A DNA stretch of 56,918 bases, taken from Collinsella aerofaciens (GTDB lineage Bacteria > Actinomycetota > Coriobacteriia > Coriobacteriales > Coriobacteriaceae). This document shows positions 7,757-17,063 of this stretch, in pieces; position 1 is the stretch's first letter, and the number at the start of each line of letters is the position of its first letter. The stretch lies in contig NZ_JADPCH010000006.1 in assembly GCF_015670745.1 (NCBI RefSeq), positions 41,013-97,930 of the forward strand, written 5' to 3'. Under the pieces are notes generated by a model. It was not told where the DNA came from, did not search any database, and saw nothing but the letters and a program-made list of their open reading frames with translations. The translations under genes and the position numbers were made by a program.

Positions 7757-9238
7757 ATGCGCCAGGGTTTCGACAACGCGAAGTATATCGAGCTGCAGGC
7801 CGCTCATATTAAGGAGCGCATCTCGCAGTTTGGCGGCAAGCTGTATTTGGAGTTTGGCGGCAAGCTGTTTGACGACTATCACGCGAGCCGCGTGCTGCCG
7901 GGTTTTGAGCCGGACAGCAAGTTTCGCATGCTCAAGAGCATTGCAGACGACGTCGAGGTCATCATCGCCATTAACGCGAACCACATCGAGAAGAACAAGG
8001 CTCGCGGTGACCTGGGCATTACCTATGACGAGGACGTTTTGCGCCTGGTCGACCTGTTCCGCGGCAACGGTTTTGCCGTCGCGGCCGTGGTTATCACCCA
8101 GTACGCCGGCCAGCCCGCCGCTGACGTCTTCCGTAATCGCCTAAACGCGCTCGGCATTCCCGCCAAGCTGCACTATCCCATCGAGGGCTATCCGCACGAC
8201 GTCGACCTGATCGTGTCCGACGACGGCTACGGCAAGAACGAGTTTGTCGAGACCAGCCGTCCGCTCGTCGTGGTCACCGCGCCGGGTCCTGGCTCGGGTA
8301 AGCTCGCCACCTGCCTGTCGCAGCTCTATCACGAGCACAAACACGGCACCGCTGCCGGCTACGCCAAGTTCGAGACTTTCCCGGTCTGGAATCTGCCCCT
8401 CACGCATCCGGTCAACATCGCCTATGAGGCAGCAACGGCCGACCTCGACGATGCCAATATCATCGACTCCTTCCACTTGGAGGCCTACAACAAGACCACG
8501 GTCAACTACAACCGTGACGTCGAGGCTTTCCCGGTGGTTCGTGCCCTGATGGAAAAGATTCTGGGGGAGAGCCCCTACCAGAGCCCCACTGACATGGGTG
8601 TAAATATGGTCGGCTTTGCCATCACCGATGACGATGCCTGTCGCGATGCCTCCAAGATGGAGATCGTCCGCCGCTACTTTGCTGCGGTCGAGGCCGTGCG
8701 CCGCACCGGTGTGGGCGATGAGCAAGTCGACCGTCTCAAGATCATTATGAAGAAGGCCGGTATCGACAAGAATTACTCGCCGGCACGCTCGGCCGCCCTT
8801 ACCAGGGAGCAGCTGACGGGTGGCCCCGTAGGCGCCATGGTCATGCCCGACGGCTCCGTGGTGACCGGCAAGACTTCCACGCGCCTGGGCGCCGCGAGCT
8901 CGCTCATCATGAATGCACTTAAGCATGTCTCGGGCGTTGACCTTGAGCTCGAGGTCATCAGCGATGAGGCGATCGAGCCTATCAGCAAGCTCAAGACACA
9001 TTTCCTGGGTAGCAAGAATCCGCGCCTGCACACCGACGAGACGCTTATGGCGCTCTCGATTACCTCGGCAACGAGCGAGACTGCGGCCCGCGTCCTTTCG
9101 GGCCTGGAGCAGCTGCGCGGCTGCGATGCCTTCTTTAGCGTGATCATCTCGCCGACTGACGAAACGGTGTTGCGCAAGCTGGGCATCAACGTGTGCTGCG
9201 AGCCCAAGTTCGAGCGCCGTGGTTTCTTCCACCGCTAA
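7757..9238 (+). CDS. DUF1846 domain protein
   Basis: Product of 493 aa that matches the DUF1846 family over its whole length: N-terminal FDNAKYIELQAAHIKERI, a central VVVTAPGPGSGKLATCLSQ with a P-loop-like glycine-rich stretch, and the conserved SFHLEAYNKTTVNYNRDVEAFP. The family is widespread in anaerobes and Firmicutes, and I know of no assigned biochemical role. The ATG at 7757 is preceded by GACGGGAG with good spacing; an upstream in-frame ATG at 7733 lacks one. It appears to be a single-gene unit, with hairpins upstream and a terminator at 9258-9296. Confidence 0.88.
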   Translation: MRQGFDNAKYIELQAAHIKERISQFGGKLYLEFGGKLFDDYHASRVLPGFEPDSKFRMLKSIADDVEVIIAINANHIEKNKARGDLGITYDEDVLRLVDLFRGNGFAVAAVVITQYAGQPAADVFRNRLNALGIPAKLHYPIEGYPHDVDLIVSDDGYGKNEFVETSRPLVVVTAPGPGSGKLATCLSQLYHEHKHGTAAGYAKFETFPVWNLPLTHPVNIAYEAATADLDDANIIDSFHLEAYNKTTVNYNRDVEAFPVVRALMEKILGESPYQSPTDMGVNMVGFAITDDDACRDASKMEIVRRYFAAVEAVRRTGVGDEQVDRLKIIMKKAGIDKNYSPARSAALTREQLTGGPVGAMVMPDGSVVTGKTSTRLGAASSLIMNALKHVSGVDLELEVISDEAIEPISKLKTHFLGSKNPRLHTDETLMALSITSATSETAARVLSGLEQLRGCDAFFSVIISPTDETVLRKLGINVCCEPKFERRGFFHR

Positions 9239-9257
9239 GCCTGGATAAATTGGTCTG

Positions 9258-9296
9258 AAAGGGGCGCATCGGGTATGCATTCGGTGTGCCCCTTTT
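9258..9296 (+). terminator. Terminator of the DUF1846 gene
   Basis: AAAGGGGCGCA (9258-9268) pairs with TGTGCCCCTTT (9285-9295) through one G-T wobble, and the right arm runs into TTTT. It lies 19 nt after the stop codon. Confidence 0.75.
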
Positions 9297-9487
9297 ATCA
9301 ACAAAGCTACCGTTTAACCTAAAAATAGCCCGTTTACCTGCCTATAAGCGATTTGGGCGGTATACAATAACCCTAATTGTTTCATCCTTTTGCGGGGATG
9401 CCGCATGATGGATGTTGCCGGCCATCATGGGGTGTGCCGGTCGCGCACGGTGCAGGTGATGGCCGTGCTCGGTTTGAGGAGGCTGCC

Positions 9488-9826
9488 ATGGCTGGCAAGG
9501 GTCGTGCGAGTGTCAACGATATGAAGCGTGTCGAGGTGCAGGTGCTGATGGAGATCGCACAGCTGTCCGAAGACAACGGCGGATTTTATGGCTTTTCGCG
9601 CAAGACGCTTGCCGAGCGTGTGGGGGTGTCTCCGTATCGTGCCCGCGCGGCAATTGAACGCTTGGAATCCGAAGACATCATCGAGGTCGTCTCGCGCTAC
9701 AGCGAAGACGGCGGCCAGCTCGCAAATGGTATTTGTCTTACGGAGCGTGGCGAGTGGTATCTAGAGGGCGTCCGTGCCGGTATGCTCGTGCAGGACTTGA
9801 TCAAGGACGAAGTCGCCGATCGATAA
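9488..9826 (+). CDS. Small winged-helix DNA-binding protein
   Basis: Product of 112 aa. Residues about 12-75 fit a winged helix-turn-helix: VEVQVLMEIAQL, then FSRKTLAERVGVSPYRARAAIERLES as the HTH, then EVVSRYSEDG...LTERGEWYLE as the wing. There is no ligand-binding domain, so it is probably a small transcription regulator or a DNA-binding adaptor. I chose the ATG at 9488 because TGAGGAGG sits at proper spacing; the open frame extends upstream to 9377 but that part looks non-coding. Target and signal are unknown. It lies 178 nt upstream of pyrG, separated from it by a terminator-like hairpin. Confidence 0.75.
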   Translation: MAGKGRASVNDMKRVEVQVLMEIAQLSEDNGGFYGFSRKTLAERVGVSPYRARAAIERLESEDIIEVVSRYSEDGGQLANGICLTERGEWYLEGVRAGMLVQDLIKDEVADR

Positions 9827-9850
9827 CAGCGCGCATTTATAGTCGAAGCG

Positions 9851-9876
9851 ACGCCGCCTGGGCAACCGGACGGCGT
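9851..9876 (+). terminator. Terminator of the winged-helix gene
   Basis: ACGCCG and CGGCGT arms with inner CC/GG pairs, followed by TTTGTTTCG, 24 nt after the stop codon. Confidence 0.6.
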
Positions 9877-9917
9877 TTTGTTTCGAGATGGAGAAATGCG
9901 ATTGCGCGTAAGAAAAA

Positions 9918-9949
9918 TTGCGTGCGGCGCGCGTCGCGAGTATTACAAT
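9918..9949 (+). promoter_or_regulatory. Candidate promoter of pyrG
   Basis: TTGCGT at 9918-9923 followed after 17 nt by TATTAC (9941-9946), or after 20 nt by TACAAT (9944-9949). It lies 56 nt upstream of the pyrG start. Weak match to the housekeeping consensus. Confidence 0.3.
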
Positions 9950-9998
9950 GAAGACCCGTAAGATGTGTATCGACAATTTCTACGGGAAGCGCAGGTAA

Positions 9999-11666
<1,668 letters not shown>

Positions 11667-11668
11667 GG

Positions 11669-12610
11669 GTGCCGGCGAATAAGGAACATACCGAAGCTAC
11701 TCCCTCGTCGCTCGCCGTGGCGGCGGGGGAGTATCTCGATTACCTCGCGGTCGAGCGGGGCTTGGCGCGCAACACGATTGCGGCCTATCGTCGTGACCTG
11801 ACGACGTACTGCGCCTATCTGGAGCGGGCTGACATTGCGTCTTTTGAAGAGGTGACCCGTCAGGTCGTGGAGGGCTTTGTTGCCGATCGCCGCGACGGAG
11901 GCTATTCCGACGCCTCGGTGGAGCGCGCGCTTGCTGCCGTGAAGGGCCTGCATGCCTTTTTGGTGCGCGATGGGGCCGTGGCCCAAAACCCGACGGCGGC
12001 GTTGCGCCTGCCCAAAAAGGCAGATCGCCTGCCGGAATACCTTTCGGTGGAGGACGTCTCGGCACTGCTCGATCAAGACTTTCCCGAGGGCGAGATGGGA
12101 CTGCGCGATCACGCCATCTTGGAAGTGCTTTACGGTTGCGGCTTGCGCGTGAGTGAGCTGGTTGGGCTCGATGTGGGCGATATCCATATCGATGACGGGT
12201 TTGTCCTGGTGCGCGGTAAGGGCTCCAAGGAGCGTCTGGCCCCGTTGGTGGGAAGCGCGGCGCGTGCCCTGACACGCTATATAGGTGACGGGCGCACTCT
12301 CCTGGCCGCCCATGCTCACGGGACGGAGACCTCGGCGGTCTTTTTAAATAAGAACGGACGTCGCCTGTCGCGCCAGGCCGTGCATGCGATATGCGAGCGG
12401 TATGGGCGCCAGGTGGGGCTGGTTGGGCTCCATCCCCACACCCTGCGCCACTCCTTTGCCACCCACATGCTCGCGGGCGGTGCCGACCTGCGTGTGCTGC
12501 AGGAGATTTTGGGCCATGCCGATATTTCGACCACGCAGGTCTACACGCATGTCGACCGCACGCAACTGACCGAGGTCTATCTGGCGGCGCATCCGCTGGC
12601 ACATCGCTAG
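11669..12610 (+). CDS. xerD: Tyrosine recombinase, XerD type
   Basis: Site-specific recombinase of 313 aa, expected to resolve chromosome dimers at dif with a partner Xer protein. The N-terminal SAM-like core-binding domain (YLDYLAVERGLARNTIAAYRRDL) precedes the catalytic domain with the full residue set: Arg in CGLRVSEL, Lys in RGKGSKER, HxxR in HTLRHSFATHML, His in LGHADIS and Tyr in QVYTHV. It starts with GTG two bases after the pyrG stop, so translational coupling is likely. XerD is preferred over XerC from the overall motif pattern, but by-eye discrimination is imperfect. Confidence 0.88.
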   Translation: MPANKEHTEATPSSLAVAAGEYLDYLAVERGLARNTIAAYRRDLTTYCAYLERADIASFEEVTRQVVEGFVADRRDGGYSDASVERALAAVKGLHAFLVRDGAVAQNPTAALRLPKKADRLPEYLSVEDVSALLDQDFPEGEMGLRDHAILEVLYGCGLRVSELVGLDVGDIHIDDGFVLVRGKGSKERLAPLVGSAARALTRYIGDGRTLLAAHAHGTETSAVFLNKNGRRLSRQAVHAICERYGRQVGLVGLHPHTLRHSFATHMLAGGADLRVLQEILGHADISTTQVYTHVDRTQLTEVYLAAHPLAHR

Positions 12611-12626
12611 CACCTCGCTGACCTGC

Positions 12627-12640
12627 ATATTTATAAATAT
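12627..12640. repeat. AT-rich perfect palindrome
   Basis: ATATTTATAAATAT, a 14-nt perfect palindrome just upstream of the xerD hairpin in a GC-rich genome. It may be a protein-binding site or an easily melted element; no function is assigned. Confidence 0.4.
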
Positions 12641-12645
12641 TAAAG

Positions 12646-12707
12646 GGGACGGGCCCCAGATTGCCGAGACGCACTTTTGCGCGCATGGGCAATCTGGGGC
12701 CCGTCCC
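12646..12707 (+). terminator. Perfect 20-bp inverted repeat after xerD
   Basis: The left arm (12646-12665, beginning GGGACGGGCCCC) and right arm (12688-12707, ending GGGGCCCGTCCC) match without mismatch over 20 bp around a 22-nt loop, then ATTTTT follows. It works as an intrinsic terminator on the plus strand. The AAAGGGGACGGGC at its left edge recurs at 42790-42802 in another palindrome. Confidence 0.75.
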
Positions 12708-12813
12708 ATTTTTCGCCAGACATCGACGCGGTGGTGGGCCGTGTGTGCCGTGGGTGGGGGAGTTTGGGGGCGATGTGAACGGCGTGTAAAGGGACGTAAA
12801 AATCGCCTCAAGG

Positions 12814-12832
12814 TCAACTTGAAGGTTGAGGT
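12814..12832 (+). promoter_or_regulatory. 19-nt motif shared with the ftsZ leader
   Basis: TCAACTTGAAGGTTGAGGT matches 16 of 19 positions with TCAACCTGAAGGTTAATGT at 27337-27355, upstream of ftsZ. The core AAC(C/T)TGAAGGTT is a near palindrome. A flanking CCTCAA/TTGAGG pair (12807-12830) is also present here. Function unknown. Confidence 0.4.
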
Positions 12833-12873
12833 TCACGGACGTGGTTCTACAGGTGGCATCCCGCCTTTGCTGC

Positions 12874-12927
12874 AAACACAACATATTGTGTTTTCGAACA
12901 TATGCTCGGGGGTGTTTTACAACATAT
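12874..12927 (+). promoter_or_regulatory. LexA-box-like site and AACATAT repeats upstream of mraZ
   Basis: CGAACATATGCTCG at 12895-12908 differs at one base from the SOS box CGAACATATGTTCG. It lies between an 8-bp-arm palindrome AAACACAA-CATA-TTGTGTTT (12874-12893) and a third AACATAT at 12921-12927; AACATAT also occurs at 12880 and 12897. SOS control of the division cluster is an inference. Confidence 0.45.
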
Positions 12928-12966
12928 TGGGAGTGGAGTGGTGGGGCGGGGTGGGGGAAGGGGGGG
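12928..12966 (+). promoter_or_regulatory. Candidate MraZ operator
   Basis: G-rich tract with TGGGA (12928), TGGGG (12942), TGGGG (12952) and GGGGG (12962), the last three at 10-nt spacing, about 110-145 nt before the mraZ start. MraZ proteins are known to bind closely spaced TGGGN-type direct repeats upstream of their own operon, so autoregulation here is plausible. The tract is low in complexity, so chance matches are possible. Confidence 0.4.
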
Positions 12967-13072
12967 GGAAAGGTGTTGAAAAATGGGGCGGTTCCCCATA
13001 TTATTGATGACGTCGACAGGCGGGGTGGTTCCCCGCGTACGTGCCATCTGAGTAACCGAGGGGAGGGCGCAC

Positions 13073-13507
13073 ATGGGAATGACGGGTGCATACGAGCGCA
13101 ATCTCGATGCAAAAGGTCGTCTATCCCTGCCTGCACCCCTTCGTGAGGAGCTTGGAGAGCACGTTCGCGTGTTCAAAGCCCTGGATGTCGATGCTCTGTA
13201 CGTGTTCTCTGCCGAGGCCTTCGATAAGTGGGTCGAAGGACTCTTCGCGGGTCGTGAGGGCCACGAGGGTTTTAACCCGCGTGACATCAACGACCAGAAG
13301 CTCATGAGGGCGATCAACAAGCGCACCACGTCGATGGATGTGGACAGCGCGGGTCGTATCGGTCTTTCCGAGTCTCTCCGCAAGCAGGCGAACCTCGACC
13401 GCGAGGTCACGGTTGTGGGCAACTACGACCACCTTGAGGTTTGGGACCGCGCTACGGCCGATGAGGACGATGACGACGAGGCCCTGCTGGACCTCTTCTT
13501 CTCGTAA
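13073..13507 (+). CDS. mraZ: Transcriptional regulator MraZ
   Basis: First gene of the division and cell-wall cluster; a DNA-binding regulator of that cluster. It has 144 aa with two SpoVT/AbrB-type repeats, each with the family DxxxR signature (DAKGRLSLP near residue 11 and DSAGRIGLSESLR near residue 90). An acidic tail (DEDDDDE) ends the protein. GAGGGGAGG lies at good spacing before the ATG. The 460-nt region upstream is the only large regulatory region of the cluster and carries a LexA-like box and G-rich repeats. Confidence 0.95.
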   Translation: MGMTGAYERNLDAKGRLSLPAPLREELGEHVRVFKALDVDALYVFSAEAFDKWVEGLFAGREGHEGFNPRDINDQKLMRAINKRTTSMDVDSAGRIGLSESLRKQANLDREVTVVGNYDHLEVWDRATADEDDDDEALLDLFFS

Positions 13508-13527
13508 GGGCAAGGCACGAGTAACGG

Positions 13528-14493
13528 ATGGAGCGTGGGATCTTGACACAAGAATATCGGCATGAACCTGTCATGCTCGGCGAAGTGCTTGAGTCGCTGC
13601 AGCTAAAGAGCGGTTCCGTCGTCTGCGACTGCACCCTTGGCGGTGCCGGCCATTCGGTAAAGATGGCCGCACAGGTGGGGGAGACCGGCCTTTTGCTCGG
13701 CGTCGATCAGGACGACATGGCCCTCGAGGCCGCTGGCGCCCGTCTGGACCGCGAGGTTCCCGGCGTACCGCACCAGCTGCTGAAGGGCAACTTCGGCGAC
13801 TTGGACGAGCTGCTTTGCTCGGCCGAGGTGCCCGGGGTCGATGGCTTCCTGTTCGACTTGGGCGTTTCGTCGCCGCAACTCGATATCCCTGGCAGGGGCT
13901 TTTCGTACAACGAGGACGCCCCATTGGACATGCGGATGGATCCGGGTAATAACACCTTAAACGCAGCTGAGGTCATCAACACCTATAACGAACACGACCT
14001 CGCCCGGATTCTACGCGTCTACGGCGAAGAGAAGTTCGCCTCGCAGATCGCGCGCGAGATCGTGCGCCGCCGCGAGCAAGAACCGATCGAAACCACCGGC
14101 CAATTTGTCGAGATCATCAAGGCGGGTATCCCGGCTGCCGCTCGTCGGCATGGTGGACACCCGGCCAAGAAAAGTTTCCAGGCCATTCGCATCGAGGTCA
14201 ATCACGAGCTCGATGTGCTCGAACGAGGGCTTGATGCCGCCACCAGGTGGCTCAACCCGGGCGGACGTATCTGCGTCATCTCGTATCACTCGCTCGAGGA
14301 CCGTATCGTAAAGAACCACTTTAAGGAGATGAGCCAGGGGTGCACGTGTCCGCCGGAGATTCCGGTGTGCGTGTGCGGCAACGTGCCGATACTCAAGGTC
14401 ATCACCCGCAAACCCTTGGTTGCCCAGCCTGATGAGGTTGAGCGCAACCCTCGGGCGAGATCAGCCAAAATCCGCGTGGCGCAGCGTCTGTAG
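13528..14493 (+). CDS. rsmH: 16S rRNA m4C1402 methyltransferase
   Basis: Methylates N4 of C1402 in 16S rRNA using S-adenosylmethionine (also called mraW). The product is 321 aa. Visible are the family N-terminus YRHEPVML, the SAM-binding CTLGGAGHS and DLGVSSPQLD. It follows mraZ by 20 nt. The start is uncertain: ATG at 13528 is annotated, but TTG at 13543 (LTQEYRHEPV), preceded by GGAGCGTGGG, fits the family N-terminus equally well. Confidence 0.95.
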   Translation: MERGILTQEYRHEPVMLGEVLESLQLKSGSVVCDCTLGGAGHSVKMAAQVGETGLLLGVDQDDMALEAAGARLDREVPGVPHQLLKGNFGDLDELLCSAEVPGVDGFLFDLGVSSPQLDIPGRGFSYNEDAPLDMRMDPGNNTLNAAEVINTYNEHDLARILRVYGEEKFASQIAREIVRRREQEPIETTGQFVEIIKAGIPAAARRHGGHPAKKSFQAIRIEVNHELDVLERGLDAATRWLNPGGRICVISYHSLEDRIVKNHFKEMSQGCTCPPEIPVCVCGNVPILKVITRKPLVAQPDEVERNPRARSAKIRVAQRL

Positions 14494-14583
14494 GCGCGAC
14501 CGCGCGATATTGGACCTCCCGCTCGCACCATAAACGAAGCTTAAACACACTACCAACGTACTCGGGATGGGAGGCGGCATATC

Positions 14584-15054
14584 ATGGGCTACAACACTTC
14601 AAGCGCAGCACTCGCCTATGATATGAACGCCATGCCCGCCTATCGTGAGGCGCCGCAGGCCCCCGTTGCTCCCCGTGAGCAGCGCGCGCCGCGCTTTGAT
14701 GTCTACACGGGCGCGGGCCGTCAGGCAAACCAGGCGGTAAGCCCGGTTTTCATGAGCGTTCTTAAAACGTTTTGCATCATTGCGGCTATCTTCATGACGA
14801 TCGGCGTCGCCCGCGTGGCGCTCGCCGGCGTTACGGCCCAGGTGCTCAACAGCAACGCCGAGCTTACCAGCACGCTCGAAAAGGCGACCGATGAGAGCTC
14901 CGACCTGGAGGTCATGCATTCGGTCTATGGCGCCGACACGCGCATTCGCGACCTTGCGGGCGCTTATGGCATGGTGGAGCCCAGCGAGAGCGTTACACTT
15001 GACTTTTCGCAGGATGCAGCCGCGGGCGCCAACGCGACCGCGACCGCTCAGTAG
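14584..15054 (+). CDS. FtsL-like division protein
   Basis: Product of 156 aa in the genomic position of ftsL. It has a cytoplasmic N-terminal part of about 58 residues rich in A, P and R, one hydrophobic segment (about residues 60-85, VLKTFCIIAAIFMTIGVARV), then a short extracytoplasmic region with coiled-coil-like spacing (QVLNSNAELTSTLEKA) and a low-complexity A/T tail. FtsL proteins diverge strongly, so the assignment rests on topology and on location between rsmH and ftsI. Its expected role is to bridge FtsQ and the FtsWI synthase at the septum. Confidence 0.7.
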   Translation: MGYNTSSAALAYDMNAMPAYREAPQAPVAPREQRAPRFDVYTGAGRQANQAVSPVFMSVLKTFCIIAAIFMTIGVARVALAGVTAQVLNSNAELTSTLEKATDESSDLEVMHSVYGADTRIRDLAGAYGMVEPSESVTLDFSQDAAAGANATATAQ

Positions 15055-15071
15055 CAAGACGGTAGCTGAGT

Positions 15072-16937
15072 ATGACAAATGACTATCGCCGCGGTTCCGA
15101 TGGGGGCCGCGGTTCTGGACGTCCCTCGTCGCGGGGACGTTCTGGTTATCAAGGAACGGGTCGGCAATCTTACAACGTCGGGCAGTCCCGTGGCAACGAC
15201 CCGGCGTCGCGACTTCGCGGCTCGGGCGGCCCTCAAGTGCATAACACCAGGTCGCGCAAGAGTTCGTCGACCGAATGGCTCACAGGCGCACCTCTGCCTC
15301 GCCGCAAAGCCGTCATGGGCTTCATCGGGCTTGGCTTGGGCTTGGGCGTCTTTCGCCTTGCCGACTATCAAATTGTCGAAGCCGATAAACTGCGCGAGCG
15401 TGCCGATGCGCGCCGCCTGCTTGCGCAGACCCTCTATGCCAAACGCGGCACCATCTACGACCGCAACGGCAACGTGTTGGCGTCGTCGGTCGAATGTCGC
15501 AACATCGCCGTGAACCCGCAGCTTGTCGAGGATGTTGACAAGACGGTGTCGGCGCTGGTCAAGGCAACTGGAATCGATAAAAAGACCTGCCGCAAGCTCG
15601 TTGAGTCCGATGGAACCTGGGTGTATATCAAGCGCCAGGTGGACGAAGACGATGTTGCGGCGCTGGAGAAGAAGAACCTGCCCGGCGTGCTTTTTGAGCA
15701 GGCCATGAAGCGCGTATATCCATACGGCAATCTGGCATCGCAGGTGCTGGGTGTAGTGAATGTAGACAACGACGGCTTGACGGGTCTCGAAAAGCAATAC
15801 AACAAGCTTCTGACCGGCACGAACGGTTCTCTCGTACGCGAGCGCGCGAGGGACGGCAGCTATATCGCGGGCGGTGCCTATAAAAAGGTGGCTGCGGTCG
15901 ACGGCGTTGATATCGTGACGACGCTCGACGTCAATATCCAGCGTGCGGCCGAGGATGCCCTGGCAGAGGCAGTTGAGAAGACTAAGGCCAAGAACGGCTC
16001 GGCGCTGGTCACCGATCCTACGACAGGCGAGATTTTGGCAGCCTGCTCGTACCCGACCTACGACCAGACCGATCTGGAGAATGCCAAGACCGAGGATATG
16101 AATCTGCGCCTGGTCACCGACGCCTACGAGCCCGGCTCGGTCTTTAAGACGCTCGTGGCGGGCGCCGGCTTCGACTTGGGCGTCGTGCGATCGAGTACGT
16201 CGTTTGAGGTGCCGGCGAGCATCAAGGTGGGCGACGATACCGTCACCGATGCCGACAAGCGCGACTATGCCATGACCATGGATGTGCGCGAGATGATGCG
16301 CCGTTCGTCCAACGTGGGCTTTGTCCTGGTGGGGCGCAAGATCGGTGCCGACGACTTTGCCGCCTATGTGGACAAGTGGGGCATCGGTCACAGCTCGGGT
16401 GTCGATTTTCCGGGAGAGAGCCTGGGTATCGTCAAGGAGCGTGACCAGTATGACGGCGCCACGCTGGGCTCGATGAGCTTTGGACAGGCACTGTCCGTCT
16501 CGCCGATTGAGATCGCACGTGCCGTGGGCGGCATCGCCAACGGCGGCGTGATGATGACACCGCACTTCTATAAGTCCAGCAAAGGCGACGAGAAGGACTG
16601 GGGTGAAGGCGAGCGCGCGATTTCGGAGGACGCCGCATCCCAGGTGACATCGTGCATGCAGACGGTCGTGTCCGAGGGAACGGGCGTTGGCGGCGCGGTT
16701 GACGGCTATGACGTGGCGGGTAAGACCGGTACGGCCGAACGTGCCGACGAGAACGGCGGCTACCTCAAGGAGAACTACATGTCGTCCTTTATGGGCTTTG
16801 CACCGGCACAATCGCCCAAGGTGCTGTGCTATATCACGCTCGACGGAACGCCGAGCGGCTCAGATGCCGCTGCGGTGCCGTTCCAGTCCATTATGGCCAA
16901 CGCGCTCGACGTGCTGGGTATCCCGCACACGAAGTAG
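15072..16937 (+). CDS. ftsI: Septal penicillin-binding protein (transpeptidase)
   Basis: Class B penicillin-binding protein of 621 aa that cross-links septal peptidoglycan, working with FtsW. After an R/S/G-rich cytoplasmic tail of about 75 residues comes one membrane segment (VMGFIGLGLGLGVFRLADYQ), the dimerisation domain (RGTIYDRNGNVLA), and the transpeptidase domain with all three motifs: SxxK (PGSVFKTL), SxN (RRSSNVGF) and KTG (AGKTGTAE). No PASTA repeats are visible. It starts 17 nt after the FtsL-like gene. The 126 nt that follow, where murE stands in many dcw clusters, contain no gene. Confidence 0.94.
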   Translation: MTNDYRRGSDGGRGSGRPSSRGRSGYQGTGRQSYNVGQSRGNDPASRLRGSGGPQVHNTRSRKSSSTEWLTGAPLPRRKAVMGFIGLGLGLGVFRLADYQIVEADKLRERADARRLLAQTLYAKRGTIYDRNGNVLASSVECRNIAVNPQLVEDVDKTVSALVKATGIDKKTCRKLVESDGTWVYIKRQVDEDDVAALEKKNLPGVLFEQAMKRVYPYGNLASQVLGVVNVDNDGLTGLEKQYNKLLTGTNGSLVRERARDGSYIAGGAYKKVAAVDGVDIVTTLDVNIQRAAEDALAEAVEKTKAKNGSALVTDPTTGEILAACSYPTYDQTDLENAKTEDMNLRLVTDAYEPGSVFKTLVAGAGFDLGVVRSSTSFEVPASIKVGDDTVTDADKRDYAMTMDVREMMRRSSNVGFVLVGRKIGADDFAAYVDKWGIGHSSGVDFPGESLGIVKERDQYDGATLGSMSFGQALSVSPIEIARAVGGIANGGVMMTPHFYKSSKGDEKDWGEGERAISEDAASQVTSCMQTVVSEGTGVGGAVDGYDVAGKTGTAERADENGGYLKENYMSSFMGFAPAQSPKVLCYITLDGTPSGSDAAAVPFQSIMANALDVLGIPHTK

Positions 16938-17063
16938 GGGGTTACAATCTTTGGGGCGTTGTTTGTTGTCCCATATGAGGGTGTTCACATGCCCTGCACC
17001 ACGCATGTGCGGCGCTGGGATACAATACGCCGATAGCATTATTAGGTTTACAGGGGAGCTGCA

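Noticed and set aside
11697-13136. A 479-codon minus-strand frame across xerD and the mraZ leader.
   Set aside because: Antisense to xerD, extreme R/P/H composition, no ribosome site or family similarity.
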